From Vandiemenella viatica (taxonomy: Eukaryota > Arthropoda > Insecta > Orthoptera > Morabidae), in NCBI GenBank assembly GCA_031002005.1, contig CM061920.1, positions 54,166,610 to 54,230,609 of the forward strand: a stretch of DNA of 64,000 nt, read 5' to 3'. A program made the position numbers and the translations under genes. Shown in pieces: positions 41,927 to 52,301 of the stretch (its first letter is position 1; each line of letters opens with the position of its first letter). The notes beneath the pieces were generated by a model. It was not told the DNA's origin. It was given only the letters and a program-made list of their open reading frames with translations, and made no database searches.

Positions 41927-42350
41927 AGTACGGTTATGCGCGGTGGCGTGGCCTTGTGCTTGATGCTTGAATTAGTCGCGCCACGAAATCCGCGAAGCGT
42001 GCGTAGTTATGTAAATAACTTAATTAACTTGTGAAATCATCCCACGTTTTTTGTTGTTGAAAGATGAGGCAAACAATAAATCAGTATGGCAGTATTATAT
42101 GGAAATAGACTTCACTAATAGAAAAAGATAAAATTCATGCTTATTTCGATTTTAAATTTATTTTTGATAAAATATTAAAATCTAAATATTTATAAATTTA
42201 TTTTTCGACCTCCGCTTCCGCATGACATCCGCATCCACGGATGCAAAACACGGAACATCCGCATCCGCAAATATGATCTCCGCTACAACCCTGGGCTGAA
42301 TGAGCTAGCGCCGGATTTCAGCCTCTCCCTCGTTTCAGCCTGATATGACT

Positions 42351-42619
42351 ATATAGTCATATACACAAAACAATAACACTCACAAAAACTGAAAGAAAGA
42401 CAGGCAGCTGTATACCACATACGACATGACAACAAATTGCTCACTTAAAAATAAAGAAAAAAAGAGAGGGAAAATATCGGTTACAATGTTAAAGCGTGAA
42501 AAATCAAACAAAAGTAGACGGTGGTGCTTATTGTTACCACTTGGTATTTTTACCCTTGCATGGAAACGTCTGGGACGTTTCCCGTTGCCTTCCCCACTGT
42601 GGCAGTGACAGTAAGTATT
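42351..42619. other. No gene recognised
   Basis: Short spacer between two SINE D copies. Confidence 0.4.
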
Positions 42620-42785
42620 GTTGTAAATGGGATAACGGTGATAGTGTGTTCAGTGCATAGTGTTGTGGATAGGGTGGAACCCGGTGCGGCCCATTCAGAT
42701 CTAATCTTCTGAAAGAGATGGTAAGGCCGCGGAGCTTAAGGCGCCCATACGACGGACGAATCACCATCACCACTGCCGTGTGTCC
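42620..42785 (-). mobile_element. SINE family D copy
   Basis: The reverse complement reads GGTGATTCGTCCGTCGTATG, GGCGCCTTAAGCTCCGCGGC, AGATCTGAATGGGCCGCACC and GGGTTCCACCCTATCC, collinear with 11770-11870. The head with the B box is not present. Confidence 0.6.
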
Positions 42786-43570
42786 TCACTCCATACAAGA
42801 AACAACTTACTGTGGAAACTAGTTTGGATACTAGTGGGGCAGTCAACCACAAACAATACGTACATCGGCAATGGCCCTTTGTTACTCTGTTGCAGAATAT
42901 GCATGCCCAGTTTGGTACTCACCATCTCACACCAAACAGGAGGATGTAACCCTCAATAACACCTGCAGGCTAGTGACAGGCTGCCTAAAGCCTACCCCAG
43001 TTGATAGGCTTTACCAGCTTTCGGGCATTGCACCACCCAGTATCCGGAGAGAAGTGGCTGCGAACAAGGAGAGGTCCAAAGTAGAACGGGAAAGCGCTCA
43101 TCCACTACACGGCCATACACCACCAGCCCAGAGACTCAAATCCAGGAAAAGCTTTCTGAGAACATCACGGGAACTAATTGGGTCACCTGAAAAGGCAAGA
43201 GTACAGTTATGGAAAATTAACGTTCCTAACATCTCGGGCCCACTGACAGTTGCAGAGCGCTTGCCACCTGGTCATGCAGAGGACTGGAAGGTCTGGCGGT
43301 CCTTAAGTCGATTGCGAACAGTAGTGGGCAAGTCCAAGGAAAACCTAGTGAGATGGGGTTACACTGATGCTACCAATATTAAGTGCGAATGTGGTGAAGA
43401 CCAAACTATGAATCATATGCTCCAGTGTCCTGTGCCCATCATCCTGCAACAACAAAGACCTGTTTCAAGCAACACACAATGCAATTGAGGTTGCGAAGTA
43501 CTGGGCTAAGTGTTTGTAAGGTTGTTGATTTGCAAAATGTATTTAACTGTGTATTTTGATGTTTGTGATA
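42786..43570 (+). pseudogene. Jockey-like RT C-terminal region
   Basis: Near 42790 the frame gives TRNNLLWKLV. After a frameshift near 42830 a 205-codon ORF reads MALCYSVAEYACPVWYSPSH, NTCRLVTGCLKPTPVDRLYQ, LSGIAPPSIRREV and ends with the zinc-knuckle-like CECGEDQTMNHMLQCP. A further frameshift near 43455 puts the terminal DLFQATHNAIEVAKYWAKCL in the next frame, then a stop. It resembles the minus-strand element at 24840-25555 in order but differs in sequence, so it is a distinct subfamily. The upstream RT palm is absent, as in a 5'-truncated LINE insertion. Confidence 0.85.
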
Positions 43571-44545
43571 CGAGAATAATAATACTGTAATACACACTGT
43601 GGAGAGGTTTCGGTGCACAGTCTGGTGATGATGGAAAACTTCTTCCACCAGCAGGGCTCGAATCAGCGCCGGGCGCCATCATAGTGCCACAGCCAGTGTT
43701 GCCAACTTAGCGATTTTGTCGCTAAATTTGGTGAATTTTGAAGCTCGAAAGCGATATTCTTAAATATGTTATCGCTAAAAAAAATATTTGGTGATTTTTA
43801 GTGATATTCAACTTTCCAGAGTGTCAAAAAACTTGACTGAATTGAGGTAGGTAACGGCCCTGACTCGGATAAATAATGGCGTACGTAATATATTGAAAAC
43901 GGAATATGCCTTACACAATACAGGAATGCTGCTGGAATAAATACCTTTCTGGTGCCATATCCCATCACTTTCCCGCTGGAATGCCGTAGTAGAAATTATT
44001 TTCAGTACAATGAACATTCTCAAAAACAACATGAGAAATATGATAACTGTAAATACTCTTGATAGCATTCTTTTACAAGGAATCAGTTAAAAATTGAGAA
44101 AAAACTGCTACAGTTACGATCTTCCGGCTGCAAGTGGTAAAGATTCTAAACATTCTTCTAAATCTAAGACTGACGATTCATCTCATCCTTCCACATCTGC
44201 AAGGCCAAGATGAAGAAGAAGAAATACGGATTGAAGAAATTTGATTTCGATATTTAATATAATGTTATGTTTAATTTAATGAAAATACTATTTTTTTTAA
44301 TTACCTCACCATTTTCCTTCTTTTTTTTATTTATCGATTTCTAGCGAATCTTTTAGTTCTAAATATCCCGCAATCTAGTGAGTTTCATTTTGATTCATTG
44401 ATAGCCTATACGGAACGTTTTCAGTGTTCTCAAAGATGGTTTGGTCAATCTCCTAAAGTAAGTTCTGAACCAGTGGCTTCCCGATAAATTAGGTCGACAC
44501 TAGACCTTACATGGACTTAGCGTGATGTAGCGTAATGCACCAAAT
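43571..44545. other. No gene recognised; possible hAT-like end
   Basis: CAGTGTTGCCAACTTAGCG at 43692 resembles a hAT left end and is followed by alternating AGCGATTTT/TCGCTAAA inverted words. A related TCGATTTCTAGCGAATC block near 44335 could be its right side, but the ends and target duplication cannot be matched with confidence. Confidence 0.35.
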
Positions 44546-44917
44546 CAGCGTTTCTCAACCTGTGGTCCTCGAAAATGGAAGTGGCGGTCCTAGGCGAAAT
44601 ATTAAAAAATTAGCCTCAAAGCCGATAAAAAAGACAGTTTAAACGGAGTGTTCTGGCAAGTCACGACATCGTAGTTGCTTAACTGACAAGAAATCGCTGC
44701 ACTGTGTCTGTAATACTGACAGTTGTAATACACAAGGGACATTGTGATTACATGTGTTCTATCTCTACCGTAACATATTTTTGAACAGGGCGATTGAGTT
44801 TCAAATATTGAAGATGCAGAAGATTTTCCCTTTAAATAGAACACATGACCCGTCCCCCATTTTACCTTTTCTTAATTTTGACGAAGAACCTCGGAGACAA
44901 CGTTTACAGTAGTTATC
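44546..44917. mobile_element. Possible hAT left end (solo)
   Basis: CAGCGTTTCTCAACCTGTGG at 44546 is the kind of end found in hAT elements. No matching right end was seen before the SINE at 44918, and no transposase. Confidence 0.3.
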
Positions 44918-45152
44918 GATTTTTTTTAATGGCATTCGGCTACTGAGGCCACATAGCCAGCTTAATGTGATCATAATGACTCACCCAGTGTATCATTTTC
45001 TCTAGTGAACTGTTGCTACTAAGTATCGACACCACATGATGGACACATTAACACACACAACACTTAAACACCCATGCCCTCGACCGGACTCGAACCGGCT
45101 ACCTTCGGTACACGGAGCAAGTACTCTAGCCCTACTCTACCGAGGCCGGCTA
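44918..45152 (-). mobile_element. SINE family B copy
   Basis: Minus strand. A T-run (44920-44927), AATGGCATTCGGCTACTGAG, then the body, CGGACTCGAACCGGCTACC (reversed B box) and CTCTACCGAGGCCGGC (head start). It is the same length and layout as the copy at 37751-37986. Confidence 0.82.
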
Positions 45153-45209
45153 GTTATCGACTGTTCGCTGATGATGCACTGGAGAAAGGTGCTCTGTTGA
45201 CTGCTTACA

Positions 45210-45640
45210 ATTGCGGCGCGATCTGTATGTTATTTCGGGCAACTTAAACTAAATTGCAAAAAGTGCAGGGAAATTTTCATATCTGACAAAAGAGTTCACG
45301 AGTTCAAAGTGAGCGGCTTAGTTATTGAAATGGTTGGTTCCCTGAAGTATTCTGTTGTTACAGTACAAAGCACCCTGCACATGAATTTCGTCCTAGGTAA
45401 AGCTAATTCTAGATTGCGAGTCATAGGTTATATTTTAAAGACTAGCAGTGCTCATACAAAGGAGAAAGCGTACAAATCTCTTGCGTGTCCGCATTAGGAT
45501 TGCTGTTGTGGAGTTTGGAATCGCAAGGGTTGACACGATAGAGAGCCGCTCGATTCATGACTACAGTCGTTACGAAAGTGTCACAGAATTGATACACTGG
45601 CTGGGATTATCTAGTAGACAGGCGACATAGGTTTCGCTAT
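45210..45640 (+). pseudogene. CR1-like RT C-terminal remnant
   Basis: The plus frame contains VSGLVIEMVGSLKYSVVTVQ (a KYLGVTIQ-like thumb), GKANSRLRVIGYILKTSSAH, TKEKAYKSLACPH, then after a stop CCGVWN and, in another frame, YSRYESVTELIHWLGLSS. The order matches the CR1-like frames at 32945-34160 and 47846-48275. The copy at 410-655 belongs to the same subfamily, since both share the HRID-containing segment. Confidence 0.7.
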
Positions 45641-45715
45641 GAATTTACTGACGAATATGCGAATATCCTCTTTCACTTACGATGCCATGAAATACTTCGT
45701 CCACCAATCTATTTA

Positions 45716-46090
45716 GGGGGCATCCATAAATTACGTGAGGTGATTTTCCGGATTTCCGGATCCCCCCTCCTCCCTCCCTCTGGTGAGATCTGGTCCGTGA
45801 GAGACCCTCCCCTAGGAATCACCCTCGGAACTTTTGAGACCTTTTTTGTTTTTGTTTTTAGGTCTCATCCTTCCAAAGCCGGTTACACCCCCCTTTTCGA
45901 CAAAATTCCCCCCTAAAATCGACTTTCGCGTCATTTGTAGACTTTCTTTTTAGCTCTACAGTCCAACAAAAATTACCAAAACCTCACGTGAGATTTCTGT
46001 TGATCCCCCCCCCCTCCCGCTTGGTGAGATTTCACCGGACCCCCCCCCCCCCCCTTCCGTTTTTACCTTCCGTAATTTATGGACGCCCCC
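45716..46090. mobile_element. MITE family B, copy 1 (375 bp)
   Basis: The left end is GGGGGCATCCATAAATTA and the right end, reverse-complemented, GGGGGCGTCCATAAATTA. Flanks are TTA (45713-45715) and ATA. The arms contain CACCTCACG-type words, GGTGAGATCT and C-runs (46005-46012, 46039-46052). There is no coding frame. It is the same length as MITE A copy 1. Confidence 0.88.
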
Positions 46091-46263
46091 ATAGGCCGCA
46101 ATGTCAGGAGAGATAACATTAGTGAAATAAGATATCGTACTCAAGCTTATATTTATTCTTTCTTCCCTCGTGCTCTGCGGGAGTAGAATGCACAGACTAA
46201 AAATTAGTTTTGGTTCAAAACACCCTCTACTACCCCACAATGTTTGTGAATTGGAGAGTATGG

Positions 46264-46268
<5 letters not shown>

Positions 46269-46322
<54 letters not shown>
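46269..46322. repeat. (TA)27 microsatellite
   Basis: An uninterrupted run of about 27 TA units, the longest dinucleotide array in the window. No element was identified directly next to it. Confidence 0.95.
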
Positions 46323-46323
<1 letters not shown>

Positions 46324-47301
46324 CATCCCCTTCATGAAGACTTCACACACCTCAATGTCCTGTTCATAGAGAACTTATTACAAGGTACCACTTCAAAAAA
46401 TCATTTTTTTCAGTGTGAAATATCCATAGATGGTTACAAACACATCACATCTCTTCCCTCCCTTTCTTGAACAAGAACGAGTATACGAACGTCGTTTTTA
46501 TATCCAAAAGTGAATTGTTACATTTGGTTAGTTTTTCTGTTGACTTTGGAGGTCATATTTGAAATCAAATTACCTTCAAATTTGTATTGCGGGAAAGTAA
46601 AATGATTCACGGATGCGACAAAACGTTCGCTTGCTCATACGACCATACAGCAGAGATTGCTCTGCTAATATCAACTGACATCTGTGAACTGGAGGTCGAC
46701 GAACCGAGACAGTGACAACAAGATCACTGATAAGGCAGAATGGACAGAATTCAATGTCCATATTGTTGTTTGACTCGTCGCCTGACCTTGAGGGACCAAG
46801 CCAGATCCACAATGGGGATGGACGAAGAAAAGGACGCCACCACTTCGAAAACGGCGGGAGGGGGGGGGGGCGAGTTCCTACCTGAACTGCTCACAAAAGA
46901 CTGTCCCCTCTTTCTCGGAATAGGCCCCCTAATTTGCGTTTGTATACTGCCGCGGCGGAGAGGCAAGATGGCCATTTGCCTAAAGAATCGGAACTCAGAA
47001 ACAGCTGGCCCGACTTCAAGCTCCCTTCTCTATCTTTTATCCCCCGGTATGTCTCCTGGAAGAACCACCATTGGGGATTACAACTAGTCGGAAAATGAAC
47101 AGACAGGACAACAACAAAGTATTTTAGCCTGTTTTGGGTTTTAACATGATTTACTCCAAGTAATACAATTAAAATTAACTTTGTATTGGCATATGCGTTT
47201 CGAATTATTGAATCTTCTTCGATAGTAGCTTTTTAATTCCTGCTAAGTTAGAATGTAAAAATCATACCAAATATTAACTGCTGTAAACCTTCCCACAGGA
47301 A
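46323..47301. other. No gene recognised
   Basis: Includes a G-run at 46859-46870 and overlapping ORFs on opposite strands near 46740-47087 without domains. Confidence 0.4.
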
Positions 47302-47588
47302 GTGGGCGTTCATTAAAACGTGAGATTAAAATGGGGGGGGGAGGGGGGAGGTACGGCAAAATCTCACCAAATCTCATTTAAAGGAAGGGGAGAGATCGAT
47401 AAAAATCTGAGGTCAGCTTTTTATTTCAGATTGCCGCCTTCCAAAGAGTAGTGGAGCTTAAAAAAAAGGTCTTCAAAATTATAAGGTCAACCTCACGTTA
47501 GAGGGAGTGAGTCCTACATGATCTCACCAAGGGGGAGGAGAGATCCAAATTTAAGAAGAAACACTTCACCTAATCATTAGACACCCCC
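47302..47588. mobile_element. MITE family B, degenerate copy
   Basis: The left end is GTGGGCGTTCATTAAAACGTG and the right end, reverse-complemented, GGGGGTGTCTAATGATTAG. G-runs at 47332-47351 and the words AATCTCACC and CAAGGGGGAGG are as in family B. Diverged and shortened to 287 bp. Confidence 0.65.
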
Positions 47589-47627
47589 GAGGAAGGGAGA
47601 GGATGATGGTGACCTGTGAATACTTTT

Positions 47628-47735
47628 AGGAGTCCTTAATTTGGTAATGGAGGGAGCAGTTGAAGGGATTTAAAAAAAAAAAAAAAGAGAGAGAGAGGAA
47701 GACCACTTTTAGAATATATGAAGCAGATAATTGAG
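47628..47735 (+). pseudogene. Short RTE 3'-end fragment
   Basis: LVMEGAVEG followed, after an A-run, by LEYMKQIIE in translation matches the NLLVEGTVEG...RLEYMKQI segment of the RTE copies here. An A-run and a GA-run replace the middle. Confidence 0.6.
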
Positions 47736-47737
47736 AT

Positions 47738-48275
47738 AATTTCCAAAGACAAACATGGCAGCCCTCCTCTGCACCCCCTCCAACTCCTGTATTTGATACC
47801 CAAAATGTGGATCCCAAACTACACCACCATATTCCAGCAGTGGACTGGTGGTGTAGTTTGAGATCCACATTTTGGGTATCAAATACAGGAGTTGGAGGGG
47901 GTGCAGAGGAGGGCTGTCAGGTTTTTCTTTGGAAATTATCGCAGAACACAATCAGTAACTAATATGATAAAGGAGCTGGAGTGGGATTCATTGGAGGATA
48001 GAAGGAGGGTGGAGAGAGTCATGGGAGTGTACAAAGCCTATACTGGTGATGAAGCATGGAAAGATATTGGTCGGAAAATTAAAAGATGTGCTTGGAAGGT
48101 TAAGATTGACCATGACCACAAGCTGACACTTGATTTCAGGCATAAGGGTGTGGGAAAACTTTCCTTCGTAGGAAAGGGAGTGAGGGACTGGAATAAATTG
48201 ACAAGAGAAGTGATGAATGACTTACAGGAAACACTGAAAGAATTTAAACTAAAAATTAGTAGGGGGCAAAAGTAG
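47738..48275 (+). pseudogene. CR1-like LINE 3' end with 5' inversion
   Basis: The plus frame (47892-48275) reads MEGVQRRAVRFFFGNYRRTQ, MIKELEWDSLEDRRRVERVM, GVYKAYTGDEAWK and GKLSFVGKGVRDWNKLTREV, the C-terminus of a CR1-group RT, without stops for 127 codons. Upstream, 47738-47829 is an inverted copy of 47846-47937 around a 16-bp spacer. On the minus strand it encodes SPLLEYGGVVWDPHFGYQIQ followed by the same EGVQRRA segment. An inverted, partly duplicated 5' end is what twin priming during LINE insertion produces. Confidence 0.82.
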
Positions 48276-48415
48276 GTTGGAAGGGGAAAGGGAGGGGTTT
48301 TAGGGAGATTGCCACCCGACCGGGCGGTCCATCGCAATTTTATCAATTATTATAATATTATTGTGACGGGTATGTCAGATGAAGATGTTAGCATGAGGTA
48401 CCAAAAGATGGAAGG
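48276..48415. other. CR1-like 3' tail and spacer
   Basis: After the stop, GGGAGATTGCCACCCGACCG and an A/T-rich ATTATTATAATATTATTG segment look like the 3' untranslated end of the CR1-like element. Confidence 0.45.
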
Positions 48416-48418
48416 TTA

Positions 48419-48793
48419 GGGGGCATCCACAAATTACGTGAGATGTTTTTCCGGATTTCTGGACCCCCCCTCCCCCCTGGTGAGATTTCATGAGATCTGG
48501 CCCGACACCCCCCATCTCTGGTGAGATCTGGTCCGTGAGAACCCCCCCCCCCTAGAAATTGTCCTCGAAACTTCTGTAGACCTTTTTTTTTTTAGGTCAC
48601 ACCCTAACTTTTTTGACGAAATACCCTCCTAAAATCGACTTTGGCGCAAATTGTAGACCTTTTTTTTGGCTCTACTGTCCCCAAAGTTTTCGCAAAATTT
48701 CACGTGAGATTTCCGTAGACCCCCCTCTCCCCCCTGGTGAGATTTCGCCGGACCCCCCCCCTATTTCACCTCACGTAATTTATGGATGCCCCC
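48419..48793. mobile_element. MITE family B, copy 2 (375 bp, TTA duplication)
   Basis: The ends are GGGGGCATCCACAAATTA and, reverse-complemented, GGGGGCATCCATAAATTA, with TTA on both sides (48416-48418, 48794-48796). It is identical in length to the copy at 45716-46090. C-runs (48464-48471, 48541-48551, 48752-48760) fall at the same internal places. Confidence 0.92.
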
Positions 48794-48845
48794 TTACATG
48801 AAACTAGTAGAGAGACTAACGACGGAAGAAATCTACATTCGTACT

Positions 48846-49014
48846 GAGTCGAGTTCATTGGAGGCGCGAGATTTTAGGGGTAAGGAATTCGAGCACTGTC
48901 TTTTGAAGGGACCATCTCGGCATTCGCCCGCTTTGACTTCGGGAAGTCGTAACCTGGGTGGGGATGTGAACCCGCATCCTCCAGATTATGTGCGCGACTG
49001 CTACCGCTTGTGAC
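48846..49014 (-). mobile_element. SINE family A copy, diverged
   Basis: Minus strand. GTTCATTGGAGGCGCG, GGGGTAAGGAATTCGAGCAC, TTTTGAAGGGACCATCTCGG, then an eroded middle, GGGGATGTGAACCCGCATCC (altered B box) and a damaged head. An old copy. Confidence 0.75.
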
Positions 49015-49354
49015 ATTTACTGCCACCCCGTCAGTTTTTATTTTGATACTGGTAAATTGTTATTATTATGATTGTTATATTACTTTTGTTGTTTAAATTG
49101 TAAATTGGTGAGTAAATATTTGTAATCAGATGTATTGCGGGTTTCCACACATAGTATTGTGGTAGGATTAATTTAGTCTGTAAGAATATATAGAGTATCT
49201 TTGGCCTGGCGCAGTAGGCCATTGGTTATGTTTGCTCGGTGAATTGTCGGAGTGATGTAAAATGCAATGTGTAATTTCGCGGTTGATTGAAAGAAGTATT
49301 AAATTTAACGTGTGTGACCAGGACTGTGAATTTTCTTTACTGATATAACAACAA
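49015..49354. other. No gene recognised
   Basis: AT-rich spacer leading to the RTE 3' tail. Confidence 0.4.
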
Positions 49355-49975
49355 TTTTTATTTTTGCTGTCATCAGTCTTTCGACTGGTTTGATGCAATC
49401 CTCCATCCCTTCCTATCTTGTGCTCACCTCTTCATCTCTACATAACCCTTACAACCCACGTTCTCGACTATCTGCTTCATATATTCTAATCTCTGTCTTC
49501 CTCTACAGTTCTTACCTTCGACTGTTCCCTCCACTAGCAAATTACCCAATCCAGCATGTCTCAAAATATGACCTACCAGCCTGTCTTTTCTTCCTGTAAA
49601 CTTCATCCACAAACTTCTTTTCTCACCCATCATTTCCAAAACTCGTTCATTTCTAACTTTGTCAGTCCACTTAATTTTCAGCATTCTTCTGTAGCACCAC
49701 ATTTCAAATGCTTGCTTCAATTTTCCTTCTTTCCGGTATTCCTGAAGTCCGTGTTTCGCTACCGTAAAGTGCTGTGCTCCACACATAGAGTTTTAAAAGG
49801 TTTTTTCTAATTCCTAGGTCAATATTTGAAACTAAAAGATTTCTCTTTTTCATGAAGGCTCTTTTTGCTACTGCTAATCTGCTTTTAACATCATTCCTGC
49901 TTCGCCCATTGGTTGTAATTTTGCTTCCCAAGTAACAGAATTCGCTTACTTCTCCCATTGTAACAACAATACCTT
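49355..49975 (-). pseudogene. RTE-type LINE 3' end (copy 3)
   Basis: Minus frames give MGEVSEFCYLGSKITTNGRS, RNDVKSRLAVAKRAFMKKRN, LYVWSTALYGSETRTSGIPE, AFEMWCYRRMLKIKWTDKVR, RLVGHILRHAGLGNLLVEGT and RGRQRLEYMKQIVENVGCKG. Frame changes occur near 49725 and 49785. The 3' end keeps TGATGACAGC with a T/A-rich tail. The RT palm is missing. A MITE B starts 14 bp beyond the 5' truncation point. Confidence 0.88.
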
Positions 49976-49988
49976 CTGATTAATCCTT

Positions 49989-50312
49989 GGGGGCATCCAT
50001 AAATTACGTGAGGTGAATAGGGGGGGGGTATCCGGCGAAATCTCACCAAGGGGGAGGGGGTCAACGGAAATCTCACGTGAGATTTTGGAAATTTTATAAA
50101 TATTTGTTGGACTGTAAAGCTAAAAAAAGGTCTACAAATGACACGAAAGGCGATGTTAGGGGGGTATTTCGTCGAAAAGTGGGCGTGTAACCTGTTTCGA
50201 CGGTGATTTGTAGGGGGGGGGGGGGGGGGGGGTCTCACGGAGCAGATCTCACCAGAGGGGTGAGGGGTCCAGAAATCCGGAAAAACACCTCACGTAATTT
50301 ATGGATGCCCCC
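49989..50312. mobile_element. MITE family B, copy 3 (324 bp)
   Basis: The ends GGGGGCATCCATAAATTA are perfect on both sides. The 3-bp flanks are CTT and TTT, so the target duplication is not exact. A run of 18 G (50215-50232) is the longest homopolymer G here. It is shorter than the 375-bp copies. Confidence 0.88.
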
Positions 50313-50888
50313 TTTGGAGAGAAAATATTAATTATTAGAAAAAAATAAGGAATTGTTGGCTCACGAATGTTAGTGGTGGTTATAGGGCCAAACCACCCAA
50401 AACACGCCATCCGTACCTTCATTTAGTGTGGAGTCCGATTACGTCAATAAATCCAATAGTTTACGACGGGTGTACTGATGCAAGAAATAAGCAGGAACAG
50501 TTCGCACGCTCACCCACCACACTCGTTATCTCGGCTTCAGATAGTTTATATAATGAATGCCGAAACAAATTTGTTAGCTCGGCAATAATATTCTTTTTAT
50601 AACGTTGGTTAAACTGTAGGTCAGCGCGGCTAATGGATGATTCTGTGACAGGTGGGGCGTGCCAGTGACATGTGAGGGTGTGTGCCTCCGCTAAGCAGCC
50701 AGCCGCGTGTCTGCTCACGCCACCCACCACCAGATGTCACAACTGCTCTTTAAATTCTCTGCCTCTGAAGCACTCGCATACAGTTACACGGCACGACAGC
50801 TGCGTATGGCTACTGTTCCGGCAGCGATATCAGCCTCTGAATACGGAACTAACACCACACAATCTCAAAACAACGTGGCGTACATTAA
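50313..50888. other. No gene recognised
   Basis: Holds a 25-bp SINE-A-head-like piece (GCTCACCCACCACACTCG near 50510) and small ORFs without domains. Confidence 0.4.
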
Positions 50889-51611
50889 TTTTTTTTTTTT
50901 TTTTGCTGTCATCAGTCTTTCGACTGGTTTGATGCAGTCCTCCATCTCTTCCTATCCTGTGCTAACCTCTTCATTTCTACATACCCCTTACAGCCCACGT
51001 CCTCAATTATCTGCTTCATATATTCTAATCTCTGTCTTCCTCTACAGTTCTTACCTTCGACTGTTCCCTCCACTAACAAATTAAACAATCCTGCATGTCT
51101 CAAAATATGACCTACCAGCCTGTCTCTTCTTTCCGTAAGCTTCTTTCACAAACTTCTTTTCTCACCCATCATTTCCAAAACTCGTTCATTTCTTACTTTG
51201 TCTGTCCACTTAATTTTCAGCATTCTTCTGTAGCACCACGTTTCAAATGCTTCAAGTTTCTTTCTTTCCGGTATTCCTAAAGTCCATGTTTCGCTACCGT
51301 AAAGTGCTGTACTCCACACAAAGAGTTTTAAAAAGTTCTTTCTAATTCCTAGATCAATATTTGAAACTAAAAGATTTCTCTTTTTCATTAAGGCTCTTTT
51401 TGCTAGTGCTATTCTGCTTTTAACATCATTCCTGTTTCGGCCATCGGTTGTAATTTTACTTCCCAAATAACAGAATTCACTTACTTCTCCTATTGCATCC
51501 GATCCTATTTTTATATTTAATCTACTAGTATTGATATCATTTCTGCTACATTTCATCACTTTTGTCTTGCTTTGATTTATATTCAGTCCAAAATCTTCCT
51601 TTTTTCGTAAA
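50889..51611 (-). pseudogene. RTE-type LINE 3' end (copy 4), best preserved
   Basis: A single minus frame of 160 codons reads INQSKTKVMKCSRNDINTSR, LNIKIGSDAIGEVSEFCYLG, RIALAKRALMKKRNLLVSNI, FVWSTALYGSETWTLGIPER and KIKWTDKVRNERVLEMMGEK. After one break a second frame gives HAGLFNLLVEGTVEGKNCRG, RQRLEYMKQIIEDVGCKGYV and ends KRWRTASNQSKD. That ending is strongly reminiscent of the RTE (BovB-like) C-terminus. The poly(T) at 50889-50904 is the inverted tail after TGATGACAGC. The RT palm is lost by 5' truncation. Confidence 0.9.
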
Positions 51612-51835
51612 TCCCCCTTGGTGAACATTGGCGAGATCTGGTGGGAACACCCCCCCCCCTTTTTCCCCTTACGTGAAATCGACTTCGTAATTTTTGAGTA
51701 CTTTTTTTTTGATTCTACTGTTCTTTGAAGGGCGGAAATCTGAAATAAAAAGTTGCGTGGGATTTCTGTTCACCCTCTCCCCATTGGTACCTATCCCCCC
51801 TCCCCCTGTTTGTGTCCCGTAATTCCATATCTGAA
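51612..51835. mobile_element. MITE family B fragment
   Basis: CGAGATCTGGTGGGAACAC, a C-run (51650-51658), TTACGTGAAATCGACTTCG and TGTCCCGTAATTCCATATC are family B internal and terminal words. The left end is missing where the RTE copy abuts. Confidence 0.6.
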
Positions 51836-52069
51836 AACGTAAAGTCTTTAAACATTCACTGAATCTTACGCGATGCACCGACACTGGAACACCAGTATAT
51901 CAAACAGGTCTTCCATTGTTTTCACCATCGTGTGGGCTCGAAGACCAAATTCAAATACATCTCTCTATTTGGTGGATTACTGAAATAGTTTGTATATAAT
52001 TTTGCTATAGGCCTAGACTAAATTTTTGGTTAAGAACCGTAATTAGGTAGAAGTAATTCGATTGGTTGT
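51836..52069. other. No gene recognised
   Basis: Short AT-rich spacer. Confidence 0.4.
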
Positions 52070-52301
52070 CGTGTCTTTATGCCTCGTCGACGTCGAGGTC
52101 ATTAGAGACGGGATGGGACTGGGGACAAGGAACGGGAAGAAATTCGGCCATGGCCTTTTGGAGGAAGCATCCCGGAATTCGCCTGGAATGATTTGGGGAA
52201 ACCATGGAAAACCCAAATCTAGATCCCCGGACGGGGATTCACACCGGTGTCCTCCCGAATGCGAGGCCAGAACGATAACCGTTCACCCACCACGCTTCGT
52301 G
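52070..52301 (-). mobile_element. SINE family A copy, near consensus
   Basis: Minus strand. TATGCCTCGTCGACGTCGAG, GGGATGGGACTGGGGACAAG, CATGGCCTTTTGGAGGAAGC, CGGACGGGGATTCACACCGG (B box with one change) and GTTCACCCACCACGCT. The T-run tail is short. Confidence 0.92.

Larger units (their letters stand above)
40092..42293. mobile_element. hAT element (2.2 kb) carrying an RTE copy and a SINE
   Basis: The left end is TAGGGATATAACAGATATC and the right end, reverse-complemented, CAGGGTTGTAGCGGAGATC; differences are mostly transitions. The 8-bp flanks are GCCTGAAT (40084-40091) and GGCTGAAT (42294-42301). Subterminal repeats of GCATCC/GGATGC words occur at both ends (40150-40195, 42215-42275). Nested inside are an RTE LINE (40222-41198) and a SINE A (41747-41926). 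The remaining interior has no transposase frame, so it is non-autonomous or internally deleted. Confidence 0.8.
39955..42350 (+). mobile_element. SINE family D copy split by a hAT element
   Basis: The left part (39955-40091) has TGGCTCAAATCCCAAACC (B box) and GGTGATTCGTCCTTCGAAAG, AGGACGTAAAACTCGGCGGC. The right part (42294-42350) continues TGAATGAGCTAGCGCC and CTCTCCCTCGTTTCAGCC, matching 11825-11880. The two are separated exactly by the hAT element and its 8-bp duplication. The match to an uninterrupted SINE D confirms the hAT boundaries. Confidence 0.65.

Noticed and set aside
43692..44400. Complete hAT-like element starting CAGTGTTGCCAAC
   Set aside because: I could not match a right end or an 8-bp duplication; kept only as a possible end.
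46269..46322. (TA)27 as a replication origin or AT-hook site
   Set aside because: It is a plain dinucleotide repeat with nothing else to support a function.
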